A DNA stretch of 43,467 nucleotides from Candidatus Saccharimonadota bacterium (lineage in GTDB: Bacteria; Patescibacteriota; Saccharimonadia; Saccharimonadales; UBA4665): positions 1 to 43,467 of the forward strand of contig JAICLK010000004.1 of assembly GCA_025927415.1 (NCBI GenBank). The letters are read 5' to 3'. A model generated the notes under the pieces. It searched no databases and was not told the DNA's origin. It saw only the letters and a program-made list of their open reading frames with translations. How positions within the stretch are numbered: the stretch's first letter is position 1; each line of letters begins with the position of its first letter. A program made the position numbers and the translations under genes. This document shows positions 1 to 10,987 of the stretch, in pieces.

Positions 1-1
1 G

Positions 2-1054
2 AACACCGACATCACCGTTATTTATGTGCTGATTGCCAAGCGTCAGCGTGATGTGGCTCAGTTGGTCGACCGGCTGAAGAAAAATGACGCACTCAGCAAA
101 GCAATTGTGATTGTTAGCAATATGTTCGAGTCGCTGGTGACGACGTATCTTGTGCCATACATTGGTGCGGCACACGGCGAGTATCTGTGGCAGCAACTCG
201 CCAAAGATACGCTGGTAGTGTACGACGATCTTACATCCCACGCTCAGGCCTACCGCGAAATTTCGCTCATCGCCGGCGTGAGCCCTGGGCGTGACAGCTA
301 TCCGGGCGACATGTTTTATACGCACTCTAGTTTGGTGGAGCGAGCTGGCCGCATTGAAAAGAATCACGCGTCGCAAACCATTCTGCCTATTGTGTATGCG
401 CCGGCGGGCGATATCACTGCTTACCTACCAACCAACGTTATGTCCATGACAGACGGCCAATGGGTGCTCGACATGAAAGTGTTTAAAGACACCATGCGTC
501 CGGCCGTTAACACCGGTCTGAGCGTGTCGCGTGTCGGCGGCACTGGCCAGAACAAGCGCCAGAAAGGGTTGGCTGCCGCGCTCAACAAGACGCTGGCCGG
601 CTATCGCCAAGCCGAAGAATACGCTCACTTTGGTACCGAACTCAGTCCTGACGCACAAAATGATTACGACAAAGGTAAGGCGCTGTTCAAGCTCATGAAT
701 CAGGATATCGGCGAAGGCTATAACTTCACCGAACAACAGTTTTTGCTAGACATGATTTTGAGCGGCCAGCCGAAGGAAGAGTTCGATATCAAGCTGCTCA
801 AACAACTCGTGCGAGAATACGCCGCCAAGTTGGTTGAAGACAAGGATCTAAAAGGCAACTTCGACCAACTGCGTGACGAGCTGCGCGCCAAAGTACTCAT
901 AAACAAGACGGCCGCCAAGCCAGCTACACCTGCAACAGCAGCGCCGCCAGCCGCTGGCGCGGATGCCACCAAAGCTGGACCAACAGTAGCCGCCGACAAC
1001 AAAGCAGCAGAAGCCAAACCTGCCGAGCCTGTCAAACCGGAGGCCAAAAAGTGA
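2..1054 (+). CDS. atpA: F1 ATP synthase subunit alpha (5' partial)
   Basis: Non-catalytic alpha subunit of the membrane-bound F1Fo ATP synthase. The reading frame is open from base 2, so the gene starts upstream and the P-loop half is missing here. The visible part begins with the family segment NTDITVIYVLIAKR and carries the alpha signature PGRDSYPGDMFYTHSSLVER, followed by the C-terminal helical domain. After about residue 300 of the visible part it ends in a tail of roughly 45 residues made almost only of Ala, Pro, Lys, Thr and Asp, which ordinary alpha subunits lack. It is followed by atpG after about 150 bp that include a hairpin. The family assignment is firm; a role for the tail is unknown. 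Confidence 0.96.
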   Translation, partial: NTDITVIYVLIAKRQRDVAQLVDRLKKNDALSKAIVIVSNMFESLVTTYLVPYIGAAHGEYLWQQLAKDTLVVYDDLTSHAQAYREISLIAGVSPGRDSYPGDMFYTHSSLVERAGRIEKNHASQTILPIVYAPAGDITAYLPTNVMSMTDGQWVLDMKVFKDTMRPAVNTGLSVSRVGGTGQNKRQKGLAAALNKTLAGYRQAEEYAHFGTELSPDAQNDYDKGKALFKLMNQDIGEGYNFTEQQFLLDMILSGQPKEEFDIKLLKQLVREYAAKLVEDKDLKGNFDQLRDELRAKVLINKTAAKPATPATAAPPAAGADATKAGPTVAADNKAAEAKPAEPVKPEAKK

Positions 1055-1130
1055 TATTTATAGCAAGGGAAAAGAGCAGCCAGAGTCGGCGAATTTACTT
1101 CGCCGCCCTGCGCGATGAGAAAGCTGGGGC

Positions 1131-1159
1131 CCCCAGAAAATGCGAAGCGTTTTTTGGGG
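1131..1159 (+). other. Hairpin between atpA and atpG
   Basis: Stem of CCCCAGAAAA (1131-1140) against TTTTTTGGGG (1150-1159) with one G-T pair, continued inward by a GC/GC pair around a GAA loop. It lies in the 148 bp between the atpA stop and the atpG start. No long T-run follows, so it looks more like a processing or stability element than a full terminator. That role is inferred. Confidence 0.5.
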
Positions 1160-1202
1160 TTGAGTACCGTCAGGTTTGTCTCATAAGCCGGAGGCGCAAG
1201 TA

Positions 1203-3467
<2,265 letters not shown>

Positions 3468-3468
<1 letters not shown>

Positions 3469-3797
3469 TGCCAGGCGAAGCTGGCACGGCCGCCGCGCCT
3501 GCAGCAACGGGCGGCGAAACTGCCGAACAAACGCAGGCGCAGACGAACGGCAAGCCAACGGTCGCAGTCAAAATTTATGCGCCGTTCAGGATATATTACG
3601 AGGGTGCTGCGTACAGCATTTCGGCTATCAACGCCACCGGTCCGTTTGATATCCTGCCCCGCCATCATAATTTTTTGTGTCTGCTCATGCCGTGTGATAT
3701 CATCGTCCACACGCCGCAAGGAGTGAAAATTGTCCGCATCACGCGTGCGCTCATGCACGTGAAGGCCGACAAGGTGACGGTTTTTGTCGATATATAA
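3468..3797 (+). CDS. atpC: F1 ATP synthase subunit epsilon, C-terminally short
   Basis: Stalk subunit that in most bacteria also inhibits ATP hydrolysis through its C-terminal helices. Residues about 31-109 form the N-terminal beta-sandwich, with the typical GPFDILPRHHNFLCLL. The protein then stops directly after the last strand (KVTVFVDI), so the two-helix inhibitory domain is absent. The first 30 residues are a low-complexity Ala/Thr/Gly/Gln extension. It overlaps atpD by one base and ends 8 bp from a convergent gene, so it closes the operon. Loss of the helical domain is seen directly; altered control of ATP hydrolysis is inferred. Confidence 0.88.
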
Positions 3798-3805
3798 ATA
3801 GTAAG

Positions 3806-4834
3806 CTAATCGGTCACGAAATAGTCGTATGCGAAGACGGAATGCGTTGGCGCTGCGTTGACAGTACACAGGCTCATACCGGTGGTTGTGCGCGTAACGT
3901 AATATTGAGTCTGGCCGGCACCAGAGTTGACTGGGCTCACAATGACATGGGGCGTTTTGGTAAAGGGCTTATTAAATGTGATGCTGATAAAACAGCCTGG
4001 TTGTGTGTTGGCGCCAGTGTTGACGTTGATGGTGCCGTTAGTGTCGCTGCCATCAATCGATGCGCTGCCGCCTTGGCCAGCCGCGCCCGTGTTGCCGGCG
4101 GCACGTCCGGGTGATGGGCCGGTGAACGCCAGGTGGTTCGGAATCTGCAGTACGGCGTTGCCGCTCATAATTAAGCTTGTAACGGTCAGTTGTGTGGCGG
4201 TTATCGGGCCGCTGAATGTGCTGACACCGCCAACGTTCAGGTTGTGTTGTATGGTTACATCGCCTTGCAGTGTGCTGTTTTGGGCTACTTGCAGGCTTTG
4301 AATTTGCGTGCTCGCCAGGCTTACGGTACCGGTAGCGGTGAAGTTCTGCGCTTGCAGCTGGCCCCCCAGCTTGATGCCTCCGGCCACGGCCAGATCTTTC
4401 TGCACCAATACCTCGCCCGAGAAAATTGCATTGCCCTGAATCGTAACCGTTTGGCCGCTGGCGCCCACGCTCGCGTTAGAATTGGCGAGTTGCTTTAGCT
4501 CATCGGTGGTGAGGTTTTGGCTCACGGCGTTCGGTGCTGGCGGCGCTTTTTTGCTGTTGAGATAGTTAATGAGAGCGAACGCACCCCCAACTACTAGCAG
4601 CAGCAAAAACCCCAAAAAATAGATGTCCACTTTGCGGATGAGTGCCTTTATGCCGCCTTTTTTTGCCGGTTGGGCAGGTGGCGGTTTGGCACCGCTGGTG
4701 GCATCTTCAACGTTGGGGTCAGAGCCGGGTGTTGCCGCACTGTTATCTTGGCCATTGCTGGGCACGGCAGTGCCATTGGGATCTTCCGGCTTAGCCTCCA
4801 GGCTGGTGCTGGCTTGGTCTTTTTTCTCTTCCAT
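3806..4834 (-). CDS. Membrane-anchored fibre-like surface protein
   Basis: Single-pass membrane protein of 342 residues. Residues 1-60 are a charged, Pro/Ala-rich disordered cytoplasmic stretch. One transmembrane helix spans about 71-91 (IYFLGFLLLLVVGGAFALIN). After a short linker, residues 120-245 are a run of short alternating strands with G/N/V/T patterns (VTIQGNAIFSGEVLVQKDLA and similar), as in beta-helix or tail-fibre stems. The last 90 residues form a C-terminal head domain with two cysteines. The architecture resembles anchored stalk proteins common in CPR genomes. I do not recognise a specific family. It is convergent with atpC and divergent from the secreted-protein locus. Confidence 0.78.
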   Translation of the reverse strand: MEEKKDQASTSLEAKPEDPNGTAVPSNGQDNSAATPGSDPNVEDATSGAKPPPAQPAKKGGIKALIRKVDIYFLGFLLLLVVGGAFALINYLNSKKAPPAPNAVSQNLTTDELKQLANSNASVGASGQTVTIQGNAIFSGEVLVQKDLAVAGGIKLGGQLQAQNFTATGTVSLASTQIQSLQVAQNSTLQGDVTIQHNLNVGGVSTFSGPITATQLTVTSLIMSGNAVLQIPNHLAFTGPSPGRAAGNTGAAGQGGSASIDGSDTNGTINVNTGANTQPGCFISITFNKPFTKTPHVIVSPVNSGAGQTQYYVTRTTTGMSLCTVNAAPTHSVFAYDYFVTD

Positions 4835-4843
4835 GGTCAGTAG

Positions 4844-4870
4844 TTGCTCATGCTTATGCTATCATATAAT
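4844..4870 (+). promoter_or_regulatory. Promoter for the 4876 secreted protein
   Basis: A perfect TATAAT at 4865-4870 with a plausible TTGCTC at 4844-4849 (15-bp spacer, slightly short). It lies in the 41-bp gap between two divergent genes and ends only 5 bases before the GTG start, so any leader would be extremely short. Confidence 0.5.
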
Positions 4871-4875
4871 TATTC

Positions 4876-5661
4876 GTGGATAAACCGTGGAGCGGTAATA
4901 AAACAGTGGTAAATTTTCTTTTCAGAGAGAAGCGGTTGCGGATTGGCTTTGTGTTGCTCGCGTTCGTCGCGCCGCTTGGTTTTAGTGTGCCTGTGGCAGC
5001 CGATCCCAACCAGTCGTCCTCCACGCACTATTCGGTTAACGAAGTGCAGTTTGGTGCTGGCTCGTCGGACAACACCTGTTCCGGTAATTACTGTGCGCAA
5101 GCGTCGGTGGGCGATACAGGTGTAGGTACCGCTTGCTCCGCAAACTACTGTGCGCAAGGCGGTTTTATGATCTCTACCTCACCGCTGCTCGAAGTAAGTG
5201 TTGCAAACGAAACCCAGAACATGGGCACCATTACACCTACGACAACTGGCAGTGCCACTATGCTGGTCAAGGTGCGCAGTTACCTTAGTAGCGGTTATAC
5301 GTTGGAGATAATCGGTCTCACGCCCAGTCAAGGTACGCACCATCTTACGGCGCTCACCAGCCCGTCTACCTCGCAGCCAGGTACGGAGCAGTTTGGTGTT
5401 AATTTGGTGGCCAACACGATGCCGAGCGTTGGCGCCGCGCCGCTCCAGGTTCCCTCGGGTAGTTTTAGCTTTGGCTATGTTAAGGATTCATACAAAAACG
5501 CCGACCAATTTATGTATCAAAGCGGCGACGACGTGGCCGAAAGTGACAGCAGCACGGGCGAAACAGATTACACTGTGTCGATGGTTGCCAATGTTTCCAA
5601 TGTTACGCCCGGCGGTTACTACGTCGGTGCATTTCAGGCCGAGGTCGTGCCAGTATTTTAG
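4876..5661 (+). CDS. Secreted protein with WxL-like C-terminal domain (short paralogue)
   Basis: Secreted protein of up to 261 residues. A basic, hydrophobic signal peptide (RIGFVLLAFVAPLGFSVPVAA) ends near VAA/DP. The mature part has a Cys-containing repeat (CSGNYCAQASVG, then CSANYCAQGGF), then the block shared with three downstream proteins: SGYTLEI, EQFGVNLVANTMPS and a final NVTPGGYYVGAFQAEVVPVF ending at an aromatic residue. The block resembles WxL domains with the tryptophans replaced. Start: GTG 4876 lies 5 bases after a TATAAT; GTG 4906, also in frame, would give a more compact signal peptide and has GGAG upstream at a long spacing. Function unknown; probably bound to the cell surface. 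Confidence 0.8.
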   Translation: MDKPWSGNKTVVNFLFREKRLRIGFVLLAFVAPLGFSVPVAADPNQSSSTHYSVNEVQFGAGSSDNTCSGNYCAQASVGDTGVGTACSANYCAQGGFMISTSPLLEVSVANETQNMGTITPTTTGSATMLVKVRSYLSSGYTLEIIGLTPSQGTHHLTALTSPSTSQPGTEQFGVNLVANTMPSVGAAPLQVPSGSFSFGYVKDSYKNADQFMYQSGDDVAESDSSTGETDYTVSMVANVSNVTPGGYYVGAFQAEVVPVF

Positions 5662-5686
5662 CTAGCGGCAGCTGTGGATAAAAGGC

Positions 5687-5715
5687 TTGTGCTTTATGTG
5701 GGCGCATGCTATAGT
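5687..5715 (+). promoter_or_regulatory. Promoter with extended -10
   Basis: TTGTGC at 5687-5692, 17-bp spacer, TATAGT at 5710-5715 preceded by TG at 5707-5708. The transcript would start near 5722 and carry a leader of about 60 bases with a strong AGGAG site before ATG 5783. Confidence 0.65.
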
Positions 5716-5782
5716 TCAGCCATCTGGTAGATGAAAATTACCTGAAAAATAAAAATAAATAGTAATTAAATAAGGAGAAAAC

Positions 5783-7582
5783 ATGCAAAAGTTTAAGGAC
5801 CTTGCCAGAAGGAGCGTCTATCTTTCTGGCGTCGTGGGTTTGCTCGCGGGGCTTGGGGTGTCTGCGGCCTTTCCGTTGATGGCCTCAGCAGATGCGCTCA
5901 ACCCGCTTACCGAGCGTACGCTGCTCCTCAGCAGTTCTGCCCCGGGTTATGTTGATGTGGATGGTTCCGGCAACTCCACCTACGCGCCTCCGGGCAGTGG
6001 TGCGAATGGTAAGAAAACGGGCGAGACGTTTACTTTCAAAATTAGCACGGCGGAAAACCATACTAATGCGGCAACGCAAATTCAGGCCTTTACGCTCCAG
6101 TATTGTACTGTTGCAGCTGGTGAATGCGAAGGCCCGGGCGACAACAGTCCGGTAAGCGGCGCTGACACTGCTACAACCAGTGACCTCAATGTACAGGTTG
6201 GTACTGGCGGTCACGCACCTGCAGAAATCACGGCCATTCCAGACACCAGCAGCTCGCCTCCTGGCGGTGTAGCCGCAGACGACAGCCAAGGTTCATTTGG
6301 CGTTGAAACCTGGAACGGCAGCGCATGGGTTATTGACCCAGACTGGGCTATGACTGTGAGCAACCTGGAAGACAGCACCGGTACACACACCGGCAAGAAC
6401 AACTTCATTACCTTGAAGAACACCACGCACTATCTTGGTGACGATGGTTCGGGCACGACAGATGTAGCGGCAGGTACGGAAGTTAAAGTACAGTTCTTTC
6501 CTACCGACAACAACTACATTACTAACCCTGGGTCCAACGCGTATTTCGTAAAGATTAACGACTACGACGCGACAACTCACCTGAACTTCCGAGACAACTA
6601 CCCAGACGACAACATATGTGGTTCTGGCACCGATCCATGTCCACAAAATGTGGTTGACGGTGGTGTTACGGTGGCGAACGTCATGAACAACTCCATCCTC
6701 ATTCGCTCCAAAGTTTTGGAAACATTGGACTTCTCGGTTGGTACACATGACCCAGACACCGATGCAGTTGGTCACAGCCCGTGCGATGCCGTTAATGACG
6801 GCAGTACTGGCACCGGTGGCGCCATCTACCTTGGCGACCCGACGGCAGAAAACTCACTCAGTACGCATCAAGCATTTGACAACTTTTCGTACTGGCGTCT
6901 GTCAAGTAACTCTAGTAACGGTGCCACGGTATACTACTCTGGCAACACGCTAGCGGATACAGAAAACGACCACATTGGCCAAGTTTACGACATTGCCTCA
7001 GGCGAAAGTCACACGCCTGGTGACAACTCTGGCGAGTACAGCCATACTGGTTCAGAGCAATTCGGTCTCGGCCTTGACGTTACCTACGATGGAAGCCTGT
7101 ACGGCTCGGGCGGTTACTTGGATGACTACACGCCTGCCAACAGCAAAGATGGTGCCGGAGCCGACAACACAAACTTGACCGATGTCGATAGCGGCTTTAC
7201 AAGCGATGTTAGCTCAAACAACCCTTCGGGCGACTACTTTAACAGCTGGCATGCACCAGAACTGTACCCGCTGGTACCTATGGGTGACGCAGCAGGAACG
7301 GTTGGCAACCCAGCTAACGGTATCGACGGCGGTACGGCTAGTGACACCGACGGTACCATGAGCTATGGTTTGGCACACGGTTCGATCGGCGCAAACGGTT
7401 TGGGCGCACGCTTCGCCTTCGACAAGAACGCGAACACCATTCCAGTGCCAATCGCTAGCGAAAGCAGCACGGTGGTTAACTGTTCGACTGGTCTGATGCG
7501 ATACGTCGGTAACATCGCAGCAACCACCCCTGCAGGTATTTACACCACTGCCATCAACTACGTCGCAGCTCCTGAATATTAG
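5783..7582 (+). CDS. Large secreted surface protein with WxL-like C-terminal domain
   Basis: Secreted protein of 599 residues with a signal peptide cut near ASA/DA (residue 36). The mature N-terminus (ERTLLLSSSAPG) matches the starts of two other proteins in the locus. It is rich in Asp, Gly, Ser and Thr and poor in Lys, as expected of an exposed acidic surface protein. Further on come the shared blocks YWRLSSNSSNGATVYYSGN (a literal WxL), EQFGLGLDV and the C-terminal TTPAGIYTTAINYVAAPEY. AGGAG at 5772-5776 supports the start. A strong hairpin terminator follows, so the gene appears to be its own unit. Its strong promoter, ribosome site and terminator suggest high expression. Candidate major surface or cell-surface-complex component; function not established. 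Confidence 0.85.
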   Translation: MQKFKDLARRSVYLSGVVGLLAGLGVSAAFPLMASADALNPLTERTLLLSSSAPGYVDVDGSGNSTYAPPGSGANGKKTGETFTFKISTAENHTNAATQIQAFTLQYCTVAAGECEGPGDNSPVSGADTATTSDLNVQVGTGGHAPAEITAIPDTSSSPPGGVAADDSQGSFGVETWNGSAWVIDPDWAMTVSNLEDSTGTHTGKNNFITLKNTTHYLGDDGSGTTDVAAGTEVKVQFFPTDNNYITNPGSNAYFVKINDYDATTHLNFRDNYPDDNICGSGTDPCPQNVVDGGVTVANVMNNSILIRSKVLETLDFSVGTHDPDTDAVGHSPCDAVNDGSTGTGGAIYLGDPTAENSLSTHQAFDNFSYWRLSSNSSNGATVYYSGNTLADTENDHIGQVYDIASGESHTPGDNSGEYSHTGSEQFGLGLDVTYDGSLYGSGGYLDDYTPANSKDGAGADNTNLTDVDSGFTSDVSSNNPSGDYFNSWHAPELYPLVPMGDAAGTVGNPANGIDGGTASDTDGTMSYGLAHGSIGANGLGARFAFDKNANTIPVPIASESSTVVNCSTGLMRYVGNIAATTPAGIYTTAINYVAAPEY

Positions 7583-7601
7583 GCAAACTGCAAAGTAGAA
7601 C

Positions 7602-7637
7602 CTAAAACTGGCTCCCCCCGGAGCCAGTTTTAGTTTC
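7602..7637 (+). terminator. Intrinsic terminator, 14-bp perfect stem
   Basis: CTAAAACTGGCTCC (7602-7615) pairs perfectly with GGAGCCAGTTTTAG (7620-7633) around a CCCC loop. The A-rich and T-rich stem ends make it usable in both directions. It is 20 bp after the 5783 gene. Confidence 0.85.
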
Positions 7638-7657
7638 TAGGAACCGCTCCGGCATAA

Positions 7658-7663
7658 TATAAT
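7658..7663 (+). promoter_or_regulatory. -10 box just before the 7670 gene
   Basis: TATAAT at 7658-7663 ends 6 bases before ATG 7670, which predicts a leaderless transcript. No convincing -35 is visible at the expected distance. Confidence 0.45.
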
Positions 7664-7669
7664 AAGGTT

Positions 7670-8740
7670 ATGCATAGGTTGAAGCGGCTGCATTTTCATT
7701 TGTCGCCGCATTATGGTTATATTCTGGAGGCGATAACGCCCCTGTTGTGCGCGCTGGTATTTATGGTGCCGCAGGTGTATGCGGTTACGCGTTTTAATAA
7801 CCGCTCCCTGCTTGTTACACCTCCAGTGCCTGGTGCAACTGCTACATATACCGTATCTCTGAGTTACAACACGCTTACAACTGTTGGTTCCATGGATCTG
7901 CTGTTCTGTACGGATCCGATTCCAAACGACCCATGCATTGCACCGCAGGGGCTGAATGTCTCGCACGCGCAACTTACCAATCAGGCTGGCGTAACAGGTT
8001 ATAGCATAAAGTCAGAAACCTCAAACGACATGGTGCTTACGCGTAACCCCGGCGTGGTGAGTGACACGCCATCTACCTATGTATTCTCCAATATTGTTAA
8101 CCCAACTAAGACCGTGGATGCGTACTTTATTCGCTTGAGTGACTATGCTAGTACCGACGCGTCCGGTAGTCTCATTGACCTTGGCACGGTTGGCTCTGAA
8201 GTAAACAACAGTCTTATTGTGCAGACGCAGGTGCCGCCGATGCTGGTCTTCTGCGTAGCGCAGGAGGTGTCCCAAGACTGTAATAGTGACGATGGAATAT
8301 ACTTTTCCGACCTCGGCAACCTGGATAGTACACATACCCTGACAGCTACATCACAAATGTCCGCCGGCACGAACGCTTCTCAGGGTTATGTGATAACCGT
8401 AAATGGTCCGAGTATGGAGGCGGGCACGAACGTTATCACGCCGCTGGCAAAGCCTACCGCCAGCATAGCCGGCGTCAGCCAGTTTGGCATTAACCTTACC
8501 ACCAACACTGCGCCGAGCCTGGGCGCCGATCCTGATGGTAGCTTCACGAATGCCGTGGTTGCGGCGGACTACGATCATCCAAACCGATTCCTCTACCAAG
8601 ATGGCGCTGTGGTGGCTGGGGCGCCAAACGTCGCCTTGATTCGCCGTTTCACCGTGAGCTACATCGTCAACGCGGCGAGTAATCTGAGAGCCGGTGTCTA
8701 TACCACAACACTCACATACATTTGCAGTGGCCGATTTTGA
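7670..8740 (+). CDS. Secreted protein with WxL-like C-terminal domain
   Basis: Secreted protein of 356 residues. A signal peptide ends near VYA/VT (residue 38). The mature start (FNNRSLLVTPPVPG) and the next block with paired cysteines (MDLLFCTDPIPNDPC) match the family seen at 5783 and 10988. A second Cys pair follows (LVFCVAQEVSQDC). The shared WxL-like part contains SQGYVITVNGPSM, SQFGINLTTNTAPSLGADP and the terminal NLRAGVYTTTLTYICSGRF. The -10 box is 6 bases before ATG 7670 with no ribosome site at normal spacing, so translation is probably leaderless. No anchor or sortase motif is seen; retention would have to be by the C-terminal domain or by partners. Confidence 0.82.
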   Translation: MHRLKRLHFHLSPHYGYILEAITPLLCALVFMVPQVYAVTRFNNRSLLVTPPVPGATATYTVSLSYNTLTTVGSMDLLFCTDPIPNDPCIAPQGLNVSHAQLTNQAGVTGYSIKSETSNDMVLTRNPGVVSDTPSTYVFSNIVNPTKTVDAYFIRLSDYASTDASGSLIDLGTVGSEVNNSLIVQTQVPPMLVFCVAQEVSQDCNSDDGIYFSDLGNLDSTHTLTATSQMSAGTNASQGYVITVNGPSMEAGTNVITPLAKPTASIAGVSQFGINLTTNTAPSLGADPDGSFTNAVVAADYDHPNRFLYQDGAVVAGAPNVALIRRFTVSYIVNAASNLRAGVYTTTLTYICSGRF

Positions 8741-8761
8741 TGCTACAATAACGCTTATAAT
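8741..8761 (+). promoter_or_regulatory. Two overlapping -10 candidates for the 8795 gene
   Basis: TGCTACAAT at 8741-8749 (extended -10) directly follows the stop of the 7670 gene, and TATAAT is at 8756-8761. Either gives a short leader holding the GGAGGGG site at 8781-8787. Confidence 0.5.
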
Positions 8762-8794
8762 TATTCCAAAAACAGAAGTAGGAGGGGTCTTATC

Positions 8795-9874
8795 GTGAAG
8801 CGATTAGCGAGTTTTCTGAGTGTTGCACTCGTGGCAGTATTTGCCATGGTGAGTGTGGTGCCGGCGTCGGCGGCGCCATCATCGACCAGATCGTCGTCGG
8901 GGCTGAGTATTATTCCGCGCATTAACTTGCAGATAAATCCAGGCCAGACGGTCACAAGTAAGTTGGTCATCGGTAACCTCAGCAACACGACAGACCTCAA
9001 CCTTACGCTGCGGCCCATCGACTTTACGTTCAGCAACGACAGCGGCGTACCAAAATTGTTCTTGGCGCAAAACGCGCCACAAACCACGTGGTCAATCAAA
9101 CCGTTTATCAATATTCCAGGCGGAATTGTAGTGCCAAAAGGTCAAACCAAAACGGTGCCGTTTACCCTTTCTGTGCCAAAGGGCCAGGGTGCCGGCAGCT
9201 ACTACAGCGCTATTGAATACGAATCGGGCAACAGTAATGGCGGTAGCGTGAGTTTGAGCGCTACAGGTGTATCGTTGGTATTCGTTGAAGTGCCTGGTAT
9301 TGTGCACGAAGACGTTTCTTTGCAAAAAATGGGGGCATATCAAACTGCTAACCAAGGTGTAACTGGCGGCTATGCGTTTATCAATACCATTATGCCCCGT
9401 AACGTTGCTTTCTCGCTGAAGAACAACGGCAATGTAGCCGAGAGCCCATCTGGCACGCTCACTATCCACGACATGTGGGGCAACAAAGTGGCAAATATTA
9501 CTAATGTCAATCCTAGCCAAGACCTGGCACTTATCGGTCAGACCCGTTTGTTCCTGAACTGCATTAAATCCCAACCGACGAGTGTGACACTCGGCGGCTC
9601 GACTACCCACAGCCAAACGTGTACCAATCCGCACTTGTGGCCTGGCATGTATACCATGACTCTCGACAGTTTCTATGGCCAAAATGGCAACCAAACCAAA
9701 GAGCTCACCGCAACTGCAACATTTTGGTACATGCCGTGGTGGGCAATCGTAGTCTTGCTGCTTATCGTGCTACTCATCGTTGGTGCCATCTTGCGCATCC
9801 GCTACAAGATCCGCAAGCACCGCAGTACGCCACACGTACAGCGCGCCCGCACCTTCAGGCTTGGGCGCAAATAG
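8795..9874 (+). CDS. WxIP/DUF916-like anchored surface protein
   Basis: Protein of 359 residues: signal peptide (1-26, cut near ASA/AP), two extracellular Ig-like beta domains (about 38-170 and 175-305), a transmembrane helix (about 313-333, WWAIVVLLLIVLLIVGAIL) and a basic tail. The first domain starts IIPRINLQINPGQTVTSKLV and contains GNLSNTTDLNL, VVPKGQTKTVPFTLSVP and GAGSYYSAIEYES. This layout is that of WxL-interacting proteins (DUF916 plus DUF3324) of Firmicutes, which tether WxL proteins to the wall. GTG 8795 is fixed by GGAGGGG 7 bases upstream. A sequence-level match to DUF916 is my reading of the pattern, not a search result. Confidence 0.75.
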   Translation: MKRLASFLSVALVAVFAMVSVVPASAAPSSTRSSSGLSIIPRINLQINPGQTVTSKLVIGNLSNTTDLNLTLRPIDFTFSNDSGVPKLFLAQNAPQTTWSIKPFINIPGGIVVPKGQTKTVPFTLSVPKGQGAGSYYSAIEYESGNSNGGSVSLSATGVSLVFVEVPGIVHEDVSLQKMGAYQTANQGVTGGYAFINTIMPRNVAFSLKNNGNVAESPSGTLTIHDMWGNKVANITNVNPSQDLALIGQTRLFLNCIKSQPTSVTLGGSTTHSQTCTNPHLWPGMYTMTLDSFYGQNGNQTKELTATATFWYMPWWAIVVLLLIVLLIVGAILRIRYKIRKHRSTPHVQRARTFRLGRK

Positions 9875-9900
9875 GGTAAGCGTCGTTGCGTCACATTTCG

Positions 9901-9909
9901 TGCTAAAAT
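9901..9909 (+). promoter_or_regulatory. Extended -10 for the 9920 gene
   Basis: TGCTAAAAT at 9901-9909, 10 bases before ATG 9920. No ribosome site lies between, so the mRNA would have almost no leader. Confidence 0.5.
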
Positions 9910-9919
9910 TACCATAAGC

Positions 9920-10846
9920 ATGAAGTTAGGTAGTATTCGAAAACACTGGGAGCTGGTGGCTATGGCCGTCAGCTCTTGTGCTGTTGTGCTGCTCGTGCCG
10001 GCGTCTGTTTTTGCCATTACGCAAATTCCCATTCCAGCACCGCAACCCGGCTCGTACGGTTTGGCCGCTACCAAGCCACAACCTGCCCCAACTACCACGG
10101 CCACCATTTCCACGCCGGGGAATGGCGCATCGTTCTCTACTACCCCTATTACTGTTGCCGGTTTATGTACCAAAGGACTGCTGGTGCAAGTGTACGATAA
10201 CGGGGCGCTCGTGGGCGCATACACTTGTTCTAACGGCAGCTTTAAACTGCAAGTTAGTCTGTTTCCGGGCAAGAATGACCTTACGGCTATCCAGTACGAT
10301 GACCTTGGCCAGGCGAGCCCAATTAGTAACAAGGTGACCGTTACGTATAATAACGCCCACTTTTCGTCGTTTGGTTCTGCACTTACGCTCACCAGTGACT
10401 ACGGCCGCCGTGCCGCCGACCCTGGCTCGACGCTCACCTGGCCGCTACAGTTGAGCGGCGGCACCGGCCCGTACGCATTTAGCATAGATTGGGGCGACGG
10501 TGGTAAGGCGCAGCTCATGAGTCAGTCCGCTGCAGGACTCGTGAATATTAACCACGTGTACAACCAAAGCGGCGTGTACCCAGTAACCATTACCGCTACA
10601 GACCACAACGGCGAAAGTGCCTTTCTGCAAGTTGTGGCGGTGGCAAACGGTCAGCCCAACCCATCGCTTGCGGCCAGCAACAAGTCCGGCAACGGTACAC
10701 CAACAACAACTACCAAAGTTATGTGGCTCCCAACGGTCGTAAGCGCCGTTTTACTTTTTCCGGCTTACTGGCTCGGCCGCCGCAGTGAGCTAGTCACACT
10801 CCATAATAAGTTGCAAAAAGATCTGCAAAAATATCGCGAGGAGTAG
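9920..10846 (+). CDS. Anchored surface protein with Ig-like and PKD-like domains
   Basis: Protein of 308 residues. A signal peptide ends near VFA/IT (residue 32). An Ig-like module (about 58-140) starts TPGNGASFSTTPITVAGLC and contains a Cys pair. It is followed by a PKD-like domain with the typical FSIDWGDGGK, VNINHVYNQSGVYPVTITAT. A transmembrane helix (about 269-288, MWLPTVVSAVLLFPAYWLG) and a charged cytoplasmic tail with KLQKDLQKYREE close the protein. PKD modules usually mediate surface contacts. It sits between the WxIP-like protein and another secreted paralogue, consistent with one surface assembly. No catalytic motif is seen. Confidence 0.82.
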   Translation: MKLGSIRKHWELVAMAVSSCAVVLLVPASVFAITQIPIPAPQPGSYGLAATKPQPAPTTTATISTPGNGASFSTTPITVAGLCTKGLLVQVYDNGALVGAYTCSNGSFKLQVSLFPGKNDLTAIQYDDLGQASPISNKVTVTYNNAHFSSFGSALTLTSDYGRRAADPGSTLTWPLQLSGGTGPYAFSIDWGDGGKAQLMSQSAAGLVNINHVYNQSGVYPVTITATDHNGESAFLQVVAVANGQPNPSLAASNKSGNGTPTTTTKVMWLPTVVSAVLLFPAYWLGRRSELVTLHNKLQKDLQKYREE

Positions 10847-10897
10847 TTCCACGCACCAATCTGTGGAAAAGTAGCAAGAACTTTACTACAAAAATGC

Positions 10898-10927
10898 TTG
10901 CGTTTGACCGCATAAGCATGATAAATT
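10898..10927 (+). promoter_or_regulatory. Probable promoter of the 10988 gene
   Basis: TTGCGT at 10898-10903, 18-bp spacer, TAAATT at 10922-10927 preceded by TG at 10919-10920. The A-rich leader of about 55 bases ends with a GGAAAGAGAG ribosome site. Confidence 0.45.
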
Positions 10928-10987
10928 TGAAACATTGCGAGACAAAAATAATAAAAAATTCTTAAAAACTAAAATAGGAAAGAGAGT